A stretch of DNA of 64,000 nt from Diphasiastrum complanatum (GCA_029204225.1 CM055099.1:65053488-65117487), one strand, 5' to 3'; shown: positions 33,101 through 45,110, counted from the first letter of the stretch. A program made the numbers and translations. The notes: a model not told the origin generated them from the sequence alone.

Positions 33101-33909
33101 TGGTGCATTCAAGGTTTTCTTCCAAAACTAGCCAAGATGTCATTTTTGTCAAAGGCTAGGGAGGCCATTCAAGTTTCCCCTTTTGTACACCCTACAAGCC
33201 CAAAATATCAATGGCTAGTGGGTGTACCTCCCAATTTTTTATAGCCTCCAAGGTGTTTTGGCATTTATTAACCAAATTTTGGGTGAGGCCCTTTTTTTCA
33301 ACCCCTAGTTTTAGTAGGCGGCTTTCATTTTTTCTTTGGGTACCTTCGTTTTTGGCCTTTCTTCACGTTTTCAAGGGTTGTGCGGCTCATTTGTCTGGGT
33401 TTTTGGCTTGTTGGGTAACCACTTGGCCCACACATTTCGTTAATTGCCCGTAAATTGCCCAAACTTTGTCGTTAGGGTTTCTGTGACTCCTTGACACTGA
33501 ATCCATATTTCCGGTCCCGTTTTTATCCGAAACTTTTCTTTCTTGGTTTTTTCTTCTGTGGTTGACTTTTTCGGCATTCATGACTAGGGCTTCCATGACA
33601 ACACGGTTTTTCTAAAAAATACACTGAGTGATCATATATTTGTAAAAATGGACTCAGTACATGGTGGGATTTTAGCACGGTTATACCGGCTATTTTTTTA
33701 CAACTGGCCATTTTTTTTAAAAGCCGTAAAATATTTATCGGCCATTTCTAAGGCCGCAAAATTTTCTCTAGCCTCATTGGACCCAGACCTAAGGCAAATT
33801 TGTGCCAATTTTTCTCTAATAACCGGGTTTTACATGCCGATTTTTTCAATTATTGCAAACTTAAACTTCAATATTAGCCCGATTTTTCGTGCGAAAATAT
33901 TGGCTAACA
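30189..33909 (-). repeat. element B 5' LTR, about 3.7 kb
   Basis: On the minus strand it runs from TGTTAGCCAATATTTTC (33909) to CCCTAACA (30189). The first 418 bp match the start of B's 3' LTR and A's 3' LTR. The last 590 bp match the ends of A's two LTRs, including the CAGAG hairpin and the CCGC...GCGG hairpin. The sequence right of 33909 is unrelated to element interior, so 33909 is the outer border. The middle (31500-32950) differs from A's LTRs and contains degenerate short repeats around AGAAATGCATT and GCGATTGG. The 179-codon minus-strand frame there (31740-32279) looks incidental. Confidence 0.7.
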
Positions 33910-35539
33910 GCGAGTCAACGGGACACGCGTCCCGCCAACAACAACCTAGGTCATGCATGGGCTGCCGGAGTGAATAACTATATGTACAATGTAATCTCAT
34001 TTTGAGAAATACAGTTGCTATGTGAACTTGGTGTGGAGAGTGTTTTCTATCTGTGTTACTCTGTAGCATGATTTGTGTTCATGTTTGAAGCAAATTCTAA
34101 GTGAGATTTCTATCCAAATATGAAGAAAAATCGAGTTTTTCCACTTCTATCAACATTGTCTTTGGGTGGCGAGTTATAGCTATTGGGTGTGACTGATTTT
34201 ATGCATTAATTACTTGCTTTGGAAGGTACTGAAGTTTATTATAGGTCTGTGTATTTGATCAAATCTATGTGCCTATTGTGGAGTTAAATGCCAAATTAGC
34301 TAGTTTTGGTAACTAGTCTTGATTTTAGCTCATAGTTTGAATCTAGATCTATTTGTGCATTCTCCATGACTTTTAGGATTGATTGGGATTCATTTTGCTG
34401 TAAAATTTTGTCACTTCTACATTACCCGAACTCTGGAAGTCCTTTATTTGACTACAATCAATTTTTTTGCCATTTTTTCTGAACAGTCAAATTAGGGGAA
34501 TATGGGCCTGCACTTCGTTCTTCCATATTTGTACTCAAAATTTGTGGATCGTTGAGGGCGTTCAATGCAATCTTCTTTGTTGTGAACAGTTCTTCTTTGC
34601 TGCCTCTTCTATTTGATTCTGGATTTAGTCTGCATGTTGATATTGGGATGTTCATCCCTAGGCCTATGATGGGATCAGATCTATCAGGTGTGTTAAATTC
34701 ATTTTCAGTAATATAGAATTTTCCATCGCAGGCCTGTGGGATCTCGTCTGTTCTGATCATGTTCTTGTAGGATCTTCTTGGATATAATATCTCCTCATGG
34801 GCCTAACTTATTAGCTTCACATTTTTCAATATTCGTCATATAATCTTTTGTAGGCTGTTATAAATTAGGTTGGAGCAGACCTTGGTTCCCAAAATCTTGT
34901 TGAAAAAGGCATAAATTGTATCATCCCCATCAAAATTATACTTATACTTTGATGATTGCACACTAGGTATTATGTTCCACAACATATTTAGTCAAGCATG
35001 AATAAATAGCCTAAGAAATGAAGACATAAATATTTTACAACCCTTTGATAAAAAATTCAAGTTAAAGTTATTAACCACATAGTTAACTTTTCCCCATAAG
35101 AATGGCATATCTAGTTTTGAGAAAACTTGTGTTGGCTATGAGGATGAAAATGCTAATACTTTGATGACTACACACGCTTCATTGCAACAAATGCTAAGTC
35201 AACATGAAGAAGCCTTTGTATTTGGAAGCCTCCTTCCTAACCGCCCAAAGGCATTGTTGCTAACTTAAGAAAAGCCATTCCATCAACGCAAGAGCCCAAA
35301 AAAAAAAAAAAGAGCTCAAGAAGCAAGTATGACATCGTAGCTTCTAGTGATCTAGATATGTGATTCATTCTTTATTATGTAGTTATTTAATAAGATGTTA
35401 GGGGCTTAAATTCTCCCATTAGGCAATTATTGAGTTATTATTGTTTTTCCTCTCTTCCTTGGTATAAGTCAAATCAATTGTTCTCAAAAAAATAAAATTA
35501 CGAGATTAATTATGATGCCTCCTATGCTTAGGGCATTAT
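33910..35539. other. unassigned spacer
   Basis: No convincing gene, LTR pair or RNA. The left part (33910-34080) has an LTR-like look, but I found no partner. A poly-A run lies near 35299. The 100-codon minus-strand frame at 34458-34760 shows no motif. Confidence 0.5.
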
Positions 35540-35940
35540 AAGAGATTAGTTACATGCATTTCACAAGACTAGAAGATTGTTCGCTTCTTAGTAGATTTGA
35601 TTGGTCACAAGTGTTTTGCTTTTCTATTCTCAACATTTGTGCTCACAATATTTGGATTGATAGAAGAGATTTTTGGACCCTTCTCCCTGTTATTGATACT
35701 ATCAACCTCGTTATTTTGGGTGACTTTAATATGTATCTTCTAGATGGTGTTGGTCTCTCTCCTATCTCCTCCCTAACACAAGATTTCTGAAATGAGTTTG
35801 CTCATAGGTATAGATTTCTTGATGCTCTTGTTATTTGTAGCAACTTCAGACATCACTTGGAACAATTTTAGGATGGGTCTTGATTTTTGTCTTTCCACCA
35901 CCCTTGACAAAATCTCTGTCTTGTCCAAGAACTTGTGTAT
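35540..35940 (+). pseudogene. LINE (L1-type) endonuclease fragment
   Basis: Encodes FDWSQVFCFSILNICAHNIW then DRRDFWTLLPVIDTINLVIL and GDFNMYLLD, the pattern of the endonuclease/exonuclease/phosphatase fold of plant LINEs (ANIYAPN...R..FW..L......VILGDFN, with the catalytic D and N of GDFN). After a stop at 35788 the match continues with the FLDALV line and, in another frame, LDFCLSTTLDKIS, which fits the SRLDRI motif. RT is absent. A short dead 5'-truncated or internal scrap. Confidence 0.7.
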
Positions 35941-36555
35941 TTGAATTCAAAAGTGCATAAAAAAAATGTCCAGATTCCAAAAGCTCCCTATAAGGAATGC
36001 CACATAGGAGAGAAACTCACCATCAAAACAAAGAGCATTTTGTCATCTATCTGCTTGGATCAACCTACCTTCTAGGAATTATCAAAGAACATATGGATGA
36101 AAACTTAATGAGTGTTCTCAGAATCAGTGATTTCAATGTGGAATGGCATTTGACTAGTTATTTGAAACCATGAAAATGAACATATCATGATTAGTAGTTT
36201 TTAGCGAGAAAAACCTTTGATGCTCTAAGGATGAAGTGGCAAAATGGGGACCCACAGACCCTTATATAGTGTGTCTTTCCATTTATATAGGGGTTAAAAA
36301 AAATCCCTAGATTTTACAAAGATAGTAGAGTTTCCTCCCTCTCATTAAGCATGAAAATATGATACAAATGGTGTCCTTTTATGGATGGGGAAGGCCCTTG
36401 CCCCTTTCTCCTATTGGCTATTCCACAAGGAAGGTGGGATTGAGATCCACACCCTTCATCAAAAGCACAAACTAATCAATGGTGGAGAGAGAAACACACT
36501 TCACCTACCACCACTTGACTTTGACTAATTAATCAAACTTATTTAAGCTTAACTT
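35941..36555. other. unassigned spacer left of element C
   Basis: No supported gene. Ends with AACTTTTCTA, whose last five bases form the left target-site duplicate of element C. Confidence 0.5.
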
Positions 36556-36560
36556 TTCTA

Positions 36561-37305
36561 TGTTGGAGGGTTTGTGGATCCCAAGGCAACCCTAACCCTA
36601 GTTAATAAGTGAGAGGGATTTGGCACCCTGTGTGTGTAAGTCCAACCCGATGATCACATAGTTATTTGATTGATTAGTTAAAAGTTAATAAAGGACTTTA
36701 GGCCTTTTTGTGGGACTTTTAATGTCGCAGGGCCTAAATGTCAAGTTAGTGAATAAAGTTGGGTTTCCCTCCAATTTTGATGGTTCCCACACTTTTTTAA
36801 GTCTGAATAAAAAGAGAGGCAAGGCTGGACCAATAGGATTCAGAGGCCAGGGTCCTCCTCTCTACTATAAAAAGGGACCAACTCAAGTTGCTCCTGATGT
36901 TCATTTCCTCATTTCAATAAAGCAGATTGGTTCTCTTTAGAAATGGATTGATGAATGTCCTTGCTCTTCCTCTCTTCTCCTCCATTTCTCATGCTTTCTT
37001 TGGATTTTGCTAATTGTTGGATTTGATCATTATTGGGATTGGTATTTCTTATGCTTTTTGTGAGAGAGAAAGGGAGAGAGAGAAGAGTAAGTTTCTATCA
37101 TTGTTGTGGATCTAGGGTTAATGGATGTAGTATTAATGCTTAGTGTTAATGAATGTTAGTGTTAGATCCTCCATTCATGTTGAAATCTGAACTATACTAT
37201 CGCTCTCATGGGAACGAACCTCCGTGTGACAACTAACTCCGTCCCTTTGATGCTAGATTGACTAGATCTTGGATTCAGGTTAGGCAAGGAAAGAAACCCA
37301 CTACA
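36561..37305 (+). repeat. element C 5' LTR
   Basis: TGTTGGAGGG to CCCACTACA. Contains CCAAT at about 36828, a TATA box at 36866 and AATAAA at about 36916, the order expected for a U3-R-U5 LTR. Confidence 0.95.
36866..36875 (+). promoter_or_regulatory. TATA box of the element C 5' LTR
   Basis: TATAAAAAGG, about 37 bp after a CCAAT sequence and about 50 bp before AATAAA. The same box is at 48589-48598 in the 3' LTR. It marks the probable element promoter. Confidence 0.65.
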
Positions 37306-37309
37306 ATTT

Positions 37310-37327
37310 TGGCGCCGTTGCCGGAGA
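37310..37327 (+). promoter_or_regulatory. primer binding site of element C
   Basis: TGGCGCCGTTGCCGGAGA lies four bases after the LTR end. It closely resembles the TGGCGCCGTTGCCGGGGA typical of Athila-type elements, usually ascribed to tRNA-Asp. Confidence 0.8.
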
Positions 37328-38519
37328 GCTAAACCAATTTTTCAGTTTGCAGCATGTTTGGCTGATGGTTAGCTTGCATTAGGCATCTTGTCGTGGCATG
37401 AATAGTGTTAAAACTGCATTGTAGGGATAGTTTGGGATTGATTTTGCTAGATTTTGAGTGAATTTGCTTGTTTGAAATCCAATTTGATTATTAAACAGGG
37501 AAAGCTATTCAGATCACTAATCTTAAGATCCATTTGGATCTGAGATATCAGAGAAAATAACAAAAATCGGTCAAATCTGTCAAAATCGGTCAAAAAGAGG
37601 CAAAAAGCCTCATCAGAGCCCAGAACTTTTTACCCTCTTTCAGGAAACCTTCGCCGAGTTGCAGAAACCTTCAATTTTGTTTACAAAACCTTCAGTTTGA
37701 AGGGCAAAGATTAATTCCCAGCAGATTTTCAGAAATATCAGAAAAACCACCAAAAACCACAAAAAATGATCAAAATCCTAAAAAATACAGAAAAAGAACC
37801 TTCGCCTAATCAATTGTGCTTAGATGTGATTCAGATCTATGTACTGCCAGGTCGGCGAAGAATCATACCAAAAATAGAAAGGTTTCCAAAAGATCAATTG
37901 TCATATTTTTGCCAAAAAAGTCACTTTTTTGCAAAATTACCAATATTACTCTTGATCCTTCGCCAGAACCTTCACCGAGTTTCCAGAACATTCTATTTAT
38001 ATAAAAATACTATTTTTGAGTTTGACGAAGATTTATCTTGATCAGATCACAAAAAATCTTGATTTTCACCCTCGCTAGATTACAAAAACTATATTTTCTT
38101 GTGTCAGAAACCTTCGTCCGGTTGTCCATAGTTTTATCTGTGTCAGATCTTCCATCTGAGAAGTCGACGAAGGTTATTTCCCAAGAAATTGCCAGAAAAG
38201 TGTTCAGAGAGTTTTTATCCCAAAATAGCACTGTTGAACCTTCGCCGAGCCAACCTTCGCTTAGATAACCTTCGCTAGTCCTATTTTTAGTTTCTGATTT
38301 TCCAGATCAAGTCTCTGTCAAAATTTGGATCAGATCTAATATATTCTGAATTGGACTCTAAGAGAATTATCATTTTTGAGAAGTATTGATTGATCGAATT
38401 TTGGTTAGTTTCTCATCATATAGAATCAGATTCTTCAAAAGTGAAATAGAGCTAGCAGATCTAATCCGAGATAATTTTTGGAAAAATCTATATCCAATCA
38501 CATTATCAATTTGATCTAA
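37328..38519 (+). other. element C leader with repeated AACCTTCGCC motif
   Basis: 1.2 kb of untranslated leader. The motif AACCTTCGCCGAG or close variants recurs at about 37648, 37799, 37960, 38109, 38238, 38254 and 38269, plus shorter AACCTTCA forms and a reversed GACGAAGGTT at 38165. The same motif recurs after pol (44752-45075). No coding frame is supported. Confidence 0.7.
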
Positions 38520-39890
38520 ATGGCTGCCCCTGGAGCTGCTCCACAGAAGGTCAATCCAATTATTGTTATAAGAGCACCCCGATTGGATCTACCCAAATAT
38601 AATGGATTAACAGATCTAGTTCGATTTCTTCATATCTATGCTGAATCCTGTGAGGTCTATGGTGAGATTTATCCTCAAGATAAACTTAAGCTGTTTCCTA
38701 TGGCCTTAACAGGCGCAGCACAAGATTGGTACTATAACCAAGATGAAACTGAACGTACAGATTGGGAGGTTGTTAAACGAGCCCTTATCACACGTTTCAA
38801 ACCGCGGAAGTTTATGGAAGACCCTTTCCTACTTTTAAGTAAAATTAAAATGGGAAAGTGGAAAATGGTTCGAGATTACATCGAAAGGGTGAAACGCCTT
38901 AGATCTGAATGTGAGCCTGAGCTGATTAATAAAAATGCCATGATTATGTGGTTTTTGTCAAGTCTACCTAAACGGATCCAACGTGAACTGAAACGTCATA
39001 ATGAGTACGCACTTTTGCAAAATGCAATGGACGATGCAATTCAGGAGGAGGATGAAGAGTCAGATGACGAGCCGAATGTCAGTATGTTGCCTTATATAGC
39101 AGGGCAGACTACTACGACATCCACCACTATTGCATCAACGAATGCCAATGTTATTGCAGAAATGATGCTCAATGAGTTCGAGAAACTTGGGAAGACCCAA
39201 CAGAAATAGATGGAAAAGTTGCAGTTGTAATTTGATGAGAAGATCAAAGCATTGGAAAATTTCCACGGAGAAGCGAACAAGGAACCTGAAAAGTTTGCAA
39301 AGACTTTTCCTACCAGGGAAAATGTCTGATGTTCTATTTGTACAGGAAATCACACAGTGAACGAGTGTCCTCAATTGAAAAAATGAATGGAAATCAGTGT
39401 TTGCCATCTGTGTAATTCACCTGACCATGAGACTGCCATTTGCAACTTCAACCCTCGGATGATTCAGCAACGGTATGCCCAGATAGGATATCGAGATCCA
39501 CAGTATAGAGGCAATCCAATAGCAAGACTACGACAATCTACTCTTGGATACCCGGAGCATCTAGCCTTGCCTGCCCCACCAAAGCACTCTGCTCCTCCTG
39601 CCAATTTGATGGAACCAGAGCCTTACGGAAGTGCTGAGCAATGGAGCTATGGTAATGATCAGGAAGATGGATCTTGAGAACAGTATGCCATTTATGCTGG
39701 CGCTCAACAACAAGCCTCGAGAAATTGGGCCAGAGCACCACTTGGATGCTTTGCATGTGGAGAAAATCACAGAGTTGCAGAATGCCCAAATAAAGAAAAA
39801 TTTGTACCATTCTGTCGTGACTGTAGATATGGGCATTGCTATAAAGACTGTCCAGCAAGACCGAAGCCACCACCAGCTATAGCACCTTAA
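38520..39890 (+). pseudogene. element C gag with four zinc knuckles
   Basis: ATG at 38520 opens a single frame interrupted by about five stops (TAG 39207, then TAA, TGA, TGA, TGA) before the final TAA near 39890. Residues 20-190 form the Ty3 gag core: LDLPKYNGLTDLVRFLHIYA, LKLFPMALTGAAQDWYYNQD, IMWFLSSLPKRIQRELKRHN. The nucleocapsid has four Cys/His boxes: CSICTGNHTVNEC, CHLCNSPDHETAIC, CFACGENHRVAEC and CRDCRYGHCYKDC. One has CX2CX4HX4C and three have CX2CX3HX4C spacing. Most elements have one or two. All stops keep the frame, so decay came by point changes. Confidence 0.88.
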
Positions 39891-39892
39891 AT

Positions 39893-40863
39893 TTGATAAC
39901 AATCAAGCAAGGATCGGTAGCTCATAATAAACCAAGTGCACCCTTGATGGTGGTCACCAAAGCACAAAAGCAAAAAGAACCAATAGTGAATTCAGTACCT
40001 GCTGATTCTATACCATTGAACAATACACCAACAACATCAAAAGTTTATCCAAATCTTAATGCAGAAAAACGAAGATATCAGGATATGAGATAGTGGATTA
40101 AGCATTTGCAAGAAGAAGAGGAACTTGAAGCTGCTAAAGTAACAGCTGAAATTCGGTCTTCACCATTGCAGCCTTCAAGAAATTTACGTACGGATATCAA
40201 TGATCAATTACATCATCACGAAGAGAACCCTTCAAGATGACGGAACCGGAAGCACCGCATACAGAATTACTCATGAATATTTTGTCTAGCAAGATCAATA
40301 TTTCATTGGGAGAGCTCCTAAAGTTGGTGCCAAAAGCAAAAGAAGTCTTAGCGCAAAAGTTAGCTCAAGAAGAATCAGAAGACCATCAGGAGCCGCTCTT
40401 TTGTGCTAAATTTGAAGAATCTAACGATGTACTACATGTTGGAGCAGCTTGGGAAAGTGAACAAAAGAATATCACTCTGCCAATACAACATAGACAATTT
40501 TCTAAAGAAGTAGCCGTGATAGACGGCGATTCAGGAGTTAACCTGATTTCTACAAAGCTATGTACAAAATGGGGCCTTACAAAGATTAAGCCTGCTACTT
40601 TTGCTATTAAGCTAGCTGATCAAACGACGGTTCGTGCACGAGGAATGGTGAAAGATATACCTGTCAGGATTGCAGGAGTACAGTTCGTCATTACTTTCGT
40701 CGTGATGGACTTACCAGAAGCACCAAATGTCTATCGAGTTCTCTTAGGATGTCCATGGTTACGAGTTGCGCAAGTAGTTCATAACTAGGGTACCAGCAAA
40801 ATCACTTTTGAAAATCGTGAACATGCAGTTAAAATTGATCCTACGACTTGGACTATCAAGCCA
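39893..40863 (+). pseudogene. element C gag-pol linker and aspartic protease
   Basis: A polar linker (39893-40240, with a frame change at about 40237) leads to the protease. IDGDSGVNLISTKLCTKWGL contains the catalytic D-S-G at about 40523, then FAIKLADQTTVRARGMVKDI, the second strand VYRVLLGCPWLRVA, and a TAG at 40786. Reading in the same frame continues as TSKITFENREHAVKIDPTTW. The protease cleaves gag-pol. The linker line TELLMNILSSKINISLGELL matches the ELL box common before protease in plant Ty3 elements. Confidence 0.8.
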
Positions 40864-42867
40864 ATGGTTCAAAAAGTGGATGATGATTCATCAACAACGG
40901 ATCACACTTGTGATCAACCAGAGAAAAAATTGGGAGTTCACTACGATTCTCGAACGGATATTGTCAATTGGAACGAAGCTCTTGCAACAATTGCTTGTAC
41001 AACAGGATATATGTGTCAACAAGATAGTCAATCAGAGATGAGCGAGATTTTCTTGTTAGATCAAACTTTGGATACGCCAATCACGTTTCCATTAAATGTG
41101 CTGAATGTAGCCTGGATATCAATGGAACCTATACCAGATCCAATTGAGGATGATCTCATACCAATGAGCCATGCCTTAACTTATGATGGCGATGCAGAAC
41201 TTACGGATGAACAGATTCTACATCATATGGATCCGACCAGATTTGGAGTGCATAATGTTCCTGATGAACCAACAATCAAATCGCCCAAAGTAGTTATATT
41301 GAAGGGAGATAGGATGACAAATTCGATGACGAAGAAACAAGCAAAGCAACATTATTATACGGTCTTAAAATGCAAAAATCCCCCTCAAAAGTTTGATTTA
41401 AAGGAAGTGCCACCTCTATTGGATAAAGACAAAGAAAAAGTCAAGAATGATTCTTCAAGTCAGATCTCCAACAAGACATCATCGTCTAAGAAGTCTTCAC
41501 CTAAGAAGAAAGATTTATCATCCCGGAAGTCATCACCTCCACGATCAATTCCTGCTAAGAAGACTGAACGAAGATCCAAGACAAGTCCTTTTGAAAAAGA
41601 ACAAGCAAATGTAGTCCAACATGATATGCCAAAGCATTTTAAACGTTATACACTAGATGATGTGGTTATCATGTTACCTAAAGCACATCGTGAATATGAA
41701 GAACACATGTCGGAATCTGAAGAGGTTTACGATGGCCCAACTAGGACGCAGCCAATGAATCTTGCAGAACCAGGAGAACCAGAAAAGATTGTACAAGTGG
41801 GATCACAACTTACTCCTGAACAGTATCAAGCACTCTATTTGCTACTTATTAAGTATCAAGATTGTTTTGCATGGACTTATCAAGATTTGAAGGGTATTCC
41901 GACATCAGTCATTGAACATACCATACCTTTAGTACCTGATGCAGTACCAAAGGTTACAAAGTTCTATCGCTGTAATCCTAATGTGGCACATCTGATAAAG
42001 AAAGAACTTCAGAGATTGCTTGACGCCGATTTCATTTATGAGATCGAGCATACCGAATGAATTTCACCGATTGTCATTGTTCCTAAGAAAAATGGAAAAT
42101 TGCGAATCTGTGTGAATCTCAAAGCATTGAATAAAGTGACATGGAAGGGTCACTTTTTGTTACCTTTTACTGAAAGCATTTTGGATCGCCTTGCTAGAGC
42201 GGAAGCTTATAGTTTCTTGGATGGATTTAGTGGTTACAACCAGGTTAAGATTGCACCTGCCGATCGTCACAAAACTGCTTTTGCAATAGAATGGGGCACC
42301 TATGCTTACAAAGTAATGTCGTTTGGACTCTATAATGCACCAAGTTCATTCCAAAGAGTAATGCAATTTGCCTTTAAAGATTATCTGCAGAATTTTTTTG
42401 AAATTTACTTAGACGACTTGGGAGTTCATAGTACAGATACAGACCACCTGGATCGATTGGAGAAAGTCTTTGAAAGATGCCGCAAATATCAGATTTCTCT
42501 AAATCCAAAAAAATATCAGATATGGGTTTCTCACGGAGTGGTGCTTGGACATGTGATATCAAGACATGGTATTGCCACCGATTACTCTAAGATCAAAGTT
42601 ATTGTGGAATTGCCACTGCCAGCAACAATTCGCGGAGTTTATGTGTCTATGGGTCATGCGAACTACTATTGAGTTTTTATTATCTTCTTTGCGGATTTAG
42701 CACGACCTATATACAAATTAACTATTGTTCCTATTTGGACAGTAGAGGCGTTAGAAGCCTTTGAAAAGTTAAAAAAAGCATTATCTTCAGCACCAATACT
42801 GCGTTCTCCAGATTGGACATTAGAGTTTCATGTTCATACGGATGCCTCAACATACGACATTGGATCA
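40864..42867 (+). pseudogene. element C reverse transcriptase
   Basis: Begins with a long charged linker (Lys/Ser-rich near 41430-41590), then FAWTYQDLKGIPTSVIEHTI, ELQRLLDADFIYEIEHTE with a TGA at 42058, SPIVIVPKKNGKLRICVNLK, DGFSGYNQVKIAPADRHKTA, YKVMSFGLYNAPSSFQRVMQ and the catalytic box FFEIYLDDLGVHS with both Asp intact. The thumb reads VVLGHVISRHGIATDYSKIK. A TGA at 42670 follows GHANYY (usually FYRRFI). All in one frame. Unlike A and B, this active site is complete, and only the stops silence it. Confidence 0.92.
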
Positions 42868-43200
42868 GTTTTGACGCAGCCAGGTGACTATAAGAAGGAT
42901 TATCCTATACGATTTGCAAGCAGACAACTTACAGATCCAGAGAAAAATTATTCAACAACAGAACCTGAAGCGCTAGCCATGATTTTTTCTGTTCGGAAAT
43001 TTCGTCACTATCTCATGGAAAGGCACTTTGTATTTTATACGGATCATCAACCGTTACTTTACTTGGTAAATAAGATGTGTAATATTGGACGTATTGCAAG
43101 ATGGTTATTATTATGGACTGAATTTGACTTTCGAATTGTGGTCAGAAAGGGGAAGCAACATTATCTAGCCGATCACGTTTCACGAATTGAATCCGCACCA
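42780..43200 (+). pseudogene. element C RNase H (Ty3 type)
   Basis: FHVHTDASTYDIGSVLTQPG holds the first Asp, NYSTTEPEALAMIFSVRKFR the Glu, FVFYTDHQPLLYLVNK the second Asp, and ADHVSR the last. All catalytic residues remain, consistent with there being no second RNase H. The frame is the same as RT, continuous from 42673 to 43570. Confidence 0.9.
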
Positions 43201-44460
43201 GTTAATACTGAAGTGGATGATGAACTGCCAGATGCTGCATTGTTCTATGTTGAAGCAGTACCTGAGTGGGCAGCAGATATTGTTGAGTACCTCATGCTAG
43301 GACAACCGAATGACTCTTTGACAAAAGTACAGAAAAGACAATTGATCCATAAGGCTCAACCTTATAAATATATTGCAGGACAATTGTATCGTCGTGGATC
43401 AGATAATATTTTACGAAGATGTGTTTTACCGCATGAAGTACCAGATCTAATCATGTTTTCACATGATGGCATGGGTGGAGGACACTTCTCTACAGATATT
43501 ACTGTTCGCAAACTTTTGCAATCCGGTTGTTGGTGGCCTACGCTTCATAAGGACACAGAAAATTTTATTTAGACATGTGATGTCTGCCAGCAAGCACGAC
43601 GGCCTACTCGACAGAATTATGAACTCTTACATCCGGTTTTATCACAAGAACCGTTTGAAAAATGGGGACTGGATTATGTTGGTCCTATTCATCCCACTGC
43701 TCAAGGATCTCAGGCCCGATACTTTATCATCGCAACTGATTATATGACCAAGTGGGTTGAAGCCAAAGCTGTCAAAGTAGCTGATGCGAAATCTACAACT
43801 AAATTTCTATATGAAAATATTATAGTCAGATTTGGATGTCCGATCGAAATTGTCAGTGATCGGGATACACACTTTGTTAATCAAACAATAAAGTGTCTAC
43901 TGAAAGATTTTTTTGTTATACACAGATTTAGTACTCCCTATTATCCCAGAGGGAATGGCCAAGCTGAATCTTCCAATAAGATTCTCTGCACCACTATGAC
44001 AAAGACAGTTGAAGCGAGTCGGTCTGATTGGGAACATAAATTGTATGCAGCATTATGGGCATTCAGAACCGCTTACAAAAATAGTACAAATCAAACACCT
44101 TTCAACTGGTTTATGGTCAAGACGTTGTTATGCCAATTGAATTTTTAATCCCATCTTTACGCATAGCAACAACGGAACGATTAAATGATGATCAGTCTTT
44201 ACAACTTTTCCACGATGCGTTGCACAAATTATGTGAAACCCGATTGATGACAGTTCATGCCTTAGCAGCAGAGAAAGCCCGCCGCAAGGCATGGCACGAT
44301 CGGCGATTACATAAGAAAGATCTGGAAGCAGGAGATCTTGCATTGATGTACAAAACCAAGCTGATCAAGGATAAGTTGAAGTTTATTGGGGAAGGCCCGT
44401 ATAAAGTGAAAGAAATCCTGAACTATGGCGCAGTAATTCTTGAGCACTTGGATGAGAAAT
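43200..44460 (+). pseudogene. element C integrase
   Basis: Zinc domain: FSHDGMGGGHFSTDITVRKL gives the two His, a TAG at 43570 follows HKDTENFI, and TCDVCQQARRPT gives the Cys pair. Core: DYVGPIHPTAQ, ATDYMTKWVEAKAVKVADAK (first Asp), EIVSDRDTHFVNQTIKCLLK (second Asp; DRD in place of DRG) and YYPRGNGQAESSNKILCTTM (Glu). A frameshift near 44110 moves the tail to another frame: PIEFLIPSLRIATTERLNDD, then GDLALMYKTK and FIGEGPYKVKEILNYG, the GPY/F module. No chromodomain. It ends at TGA 44460. Confidence 0.9.
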
Positions 44461-45110
44461 GATTTGATACTCCGGTAAATGGCAGCCGATTACGTAAGTT
44501 TCGGCAGCCTGCTCTGCCAGTTCAGCAAGCCTGAACTCAATATATATTTTTTATTTTATTTGTTTTCAGTATCTAATTTGCTGACTTTTTTTTTGAAAAA
44601 AGACAGTTAAAAAAAAATAAAAGAAATAAGGAAAGACTGATGAGCAAAAGTCAAGAAGTCATCAACATAAGAAAACAGAAGCACAGTATTTTTATGGAAA
44701 ATGACTTAGAAAACCATTGTTTTGGGTCGATTTGGCCAATATAATATCAGAAACCTTCGCTGAGCTCTCAGACCGTACATCCACCCTTGATTTATCTAAA
44801 TTGAGGTGGGCGAAGGTTTCTGACAAGAGAAAATTCAATTTTTTGAGTCAGGTGAATGTTCAGTGATATGCCATTTTGGGAACCTTCGCCGAGCATCATA
44901 ACGTCATTATGAACCTTCGTCGACCTGCTAGATAATCTTAAAATGTCAAAATTAGATTGTCCATAGGTTCAGATTGTGGAAAAAAACATTTATGACATTA
45001 CCTGGCCGAAGGTTCATCCTTCGCCAGCCCTGGAAAATGTTCGCCTGATAGGTTCAGATCCCTAGAAAACTTCGCCGAGATTTTTATAGCCTATTTTTAT
45101 AGTACTGTAC
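44461..45110 (+). other. element C post-pol spacer with AACCTTCGCC motif
   Basis: About 650 bp without coding signal. The leader motif returns at about 44752, 44881, 44911 and 45066, and in reverse at 44806 and 45005. The equivalent spacer of fragment D (53240-53820) has it too. Confidence 0.7.

Larger units (their letters stand above)
21024..33909 (-). mobile_element. element B: Tat-like Ty3 retrotransposon, sister of A
   Basis: Read on the minus strand: 5' LTR 33909-30189, PBS-like site, ORF1, intact gag-protease, RT, decayed RNase H, integrase with frameshifts, archaeal-type RNase H, post-pol ORF, spacer, and the first 415 bp of the 3' LTR (21438-21024), cut exactly where A's LTR ends. 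Better preserved than A in gag and integrase, but RT carries the same two stops and the YxDN box. Tail-to-tail with A. Confidence 0.85.
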
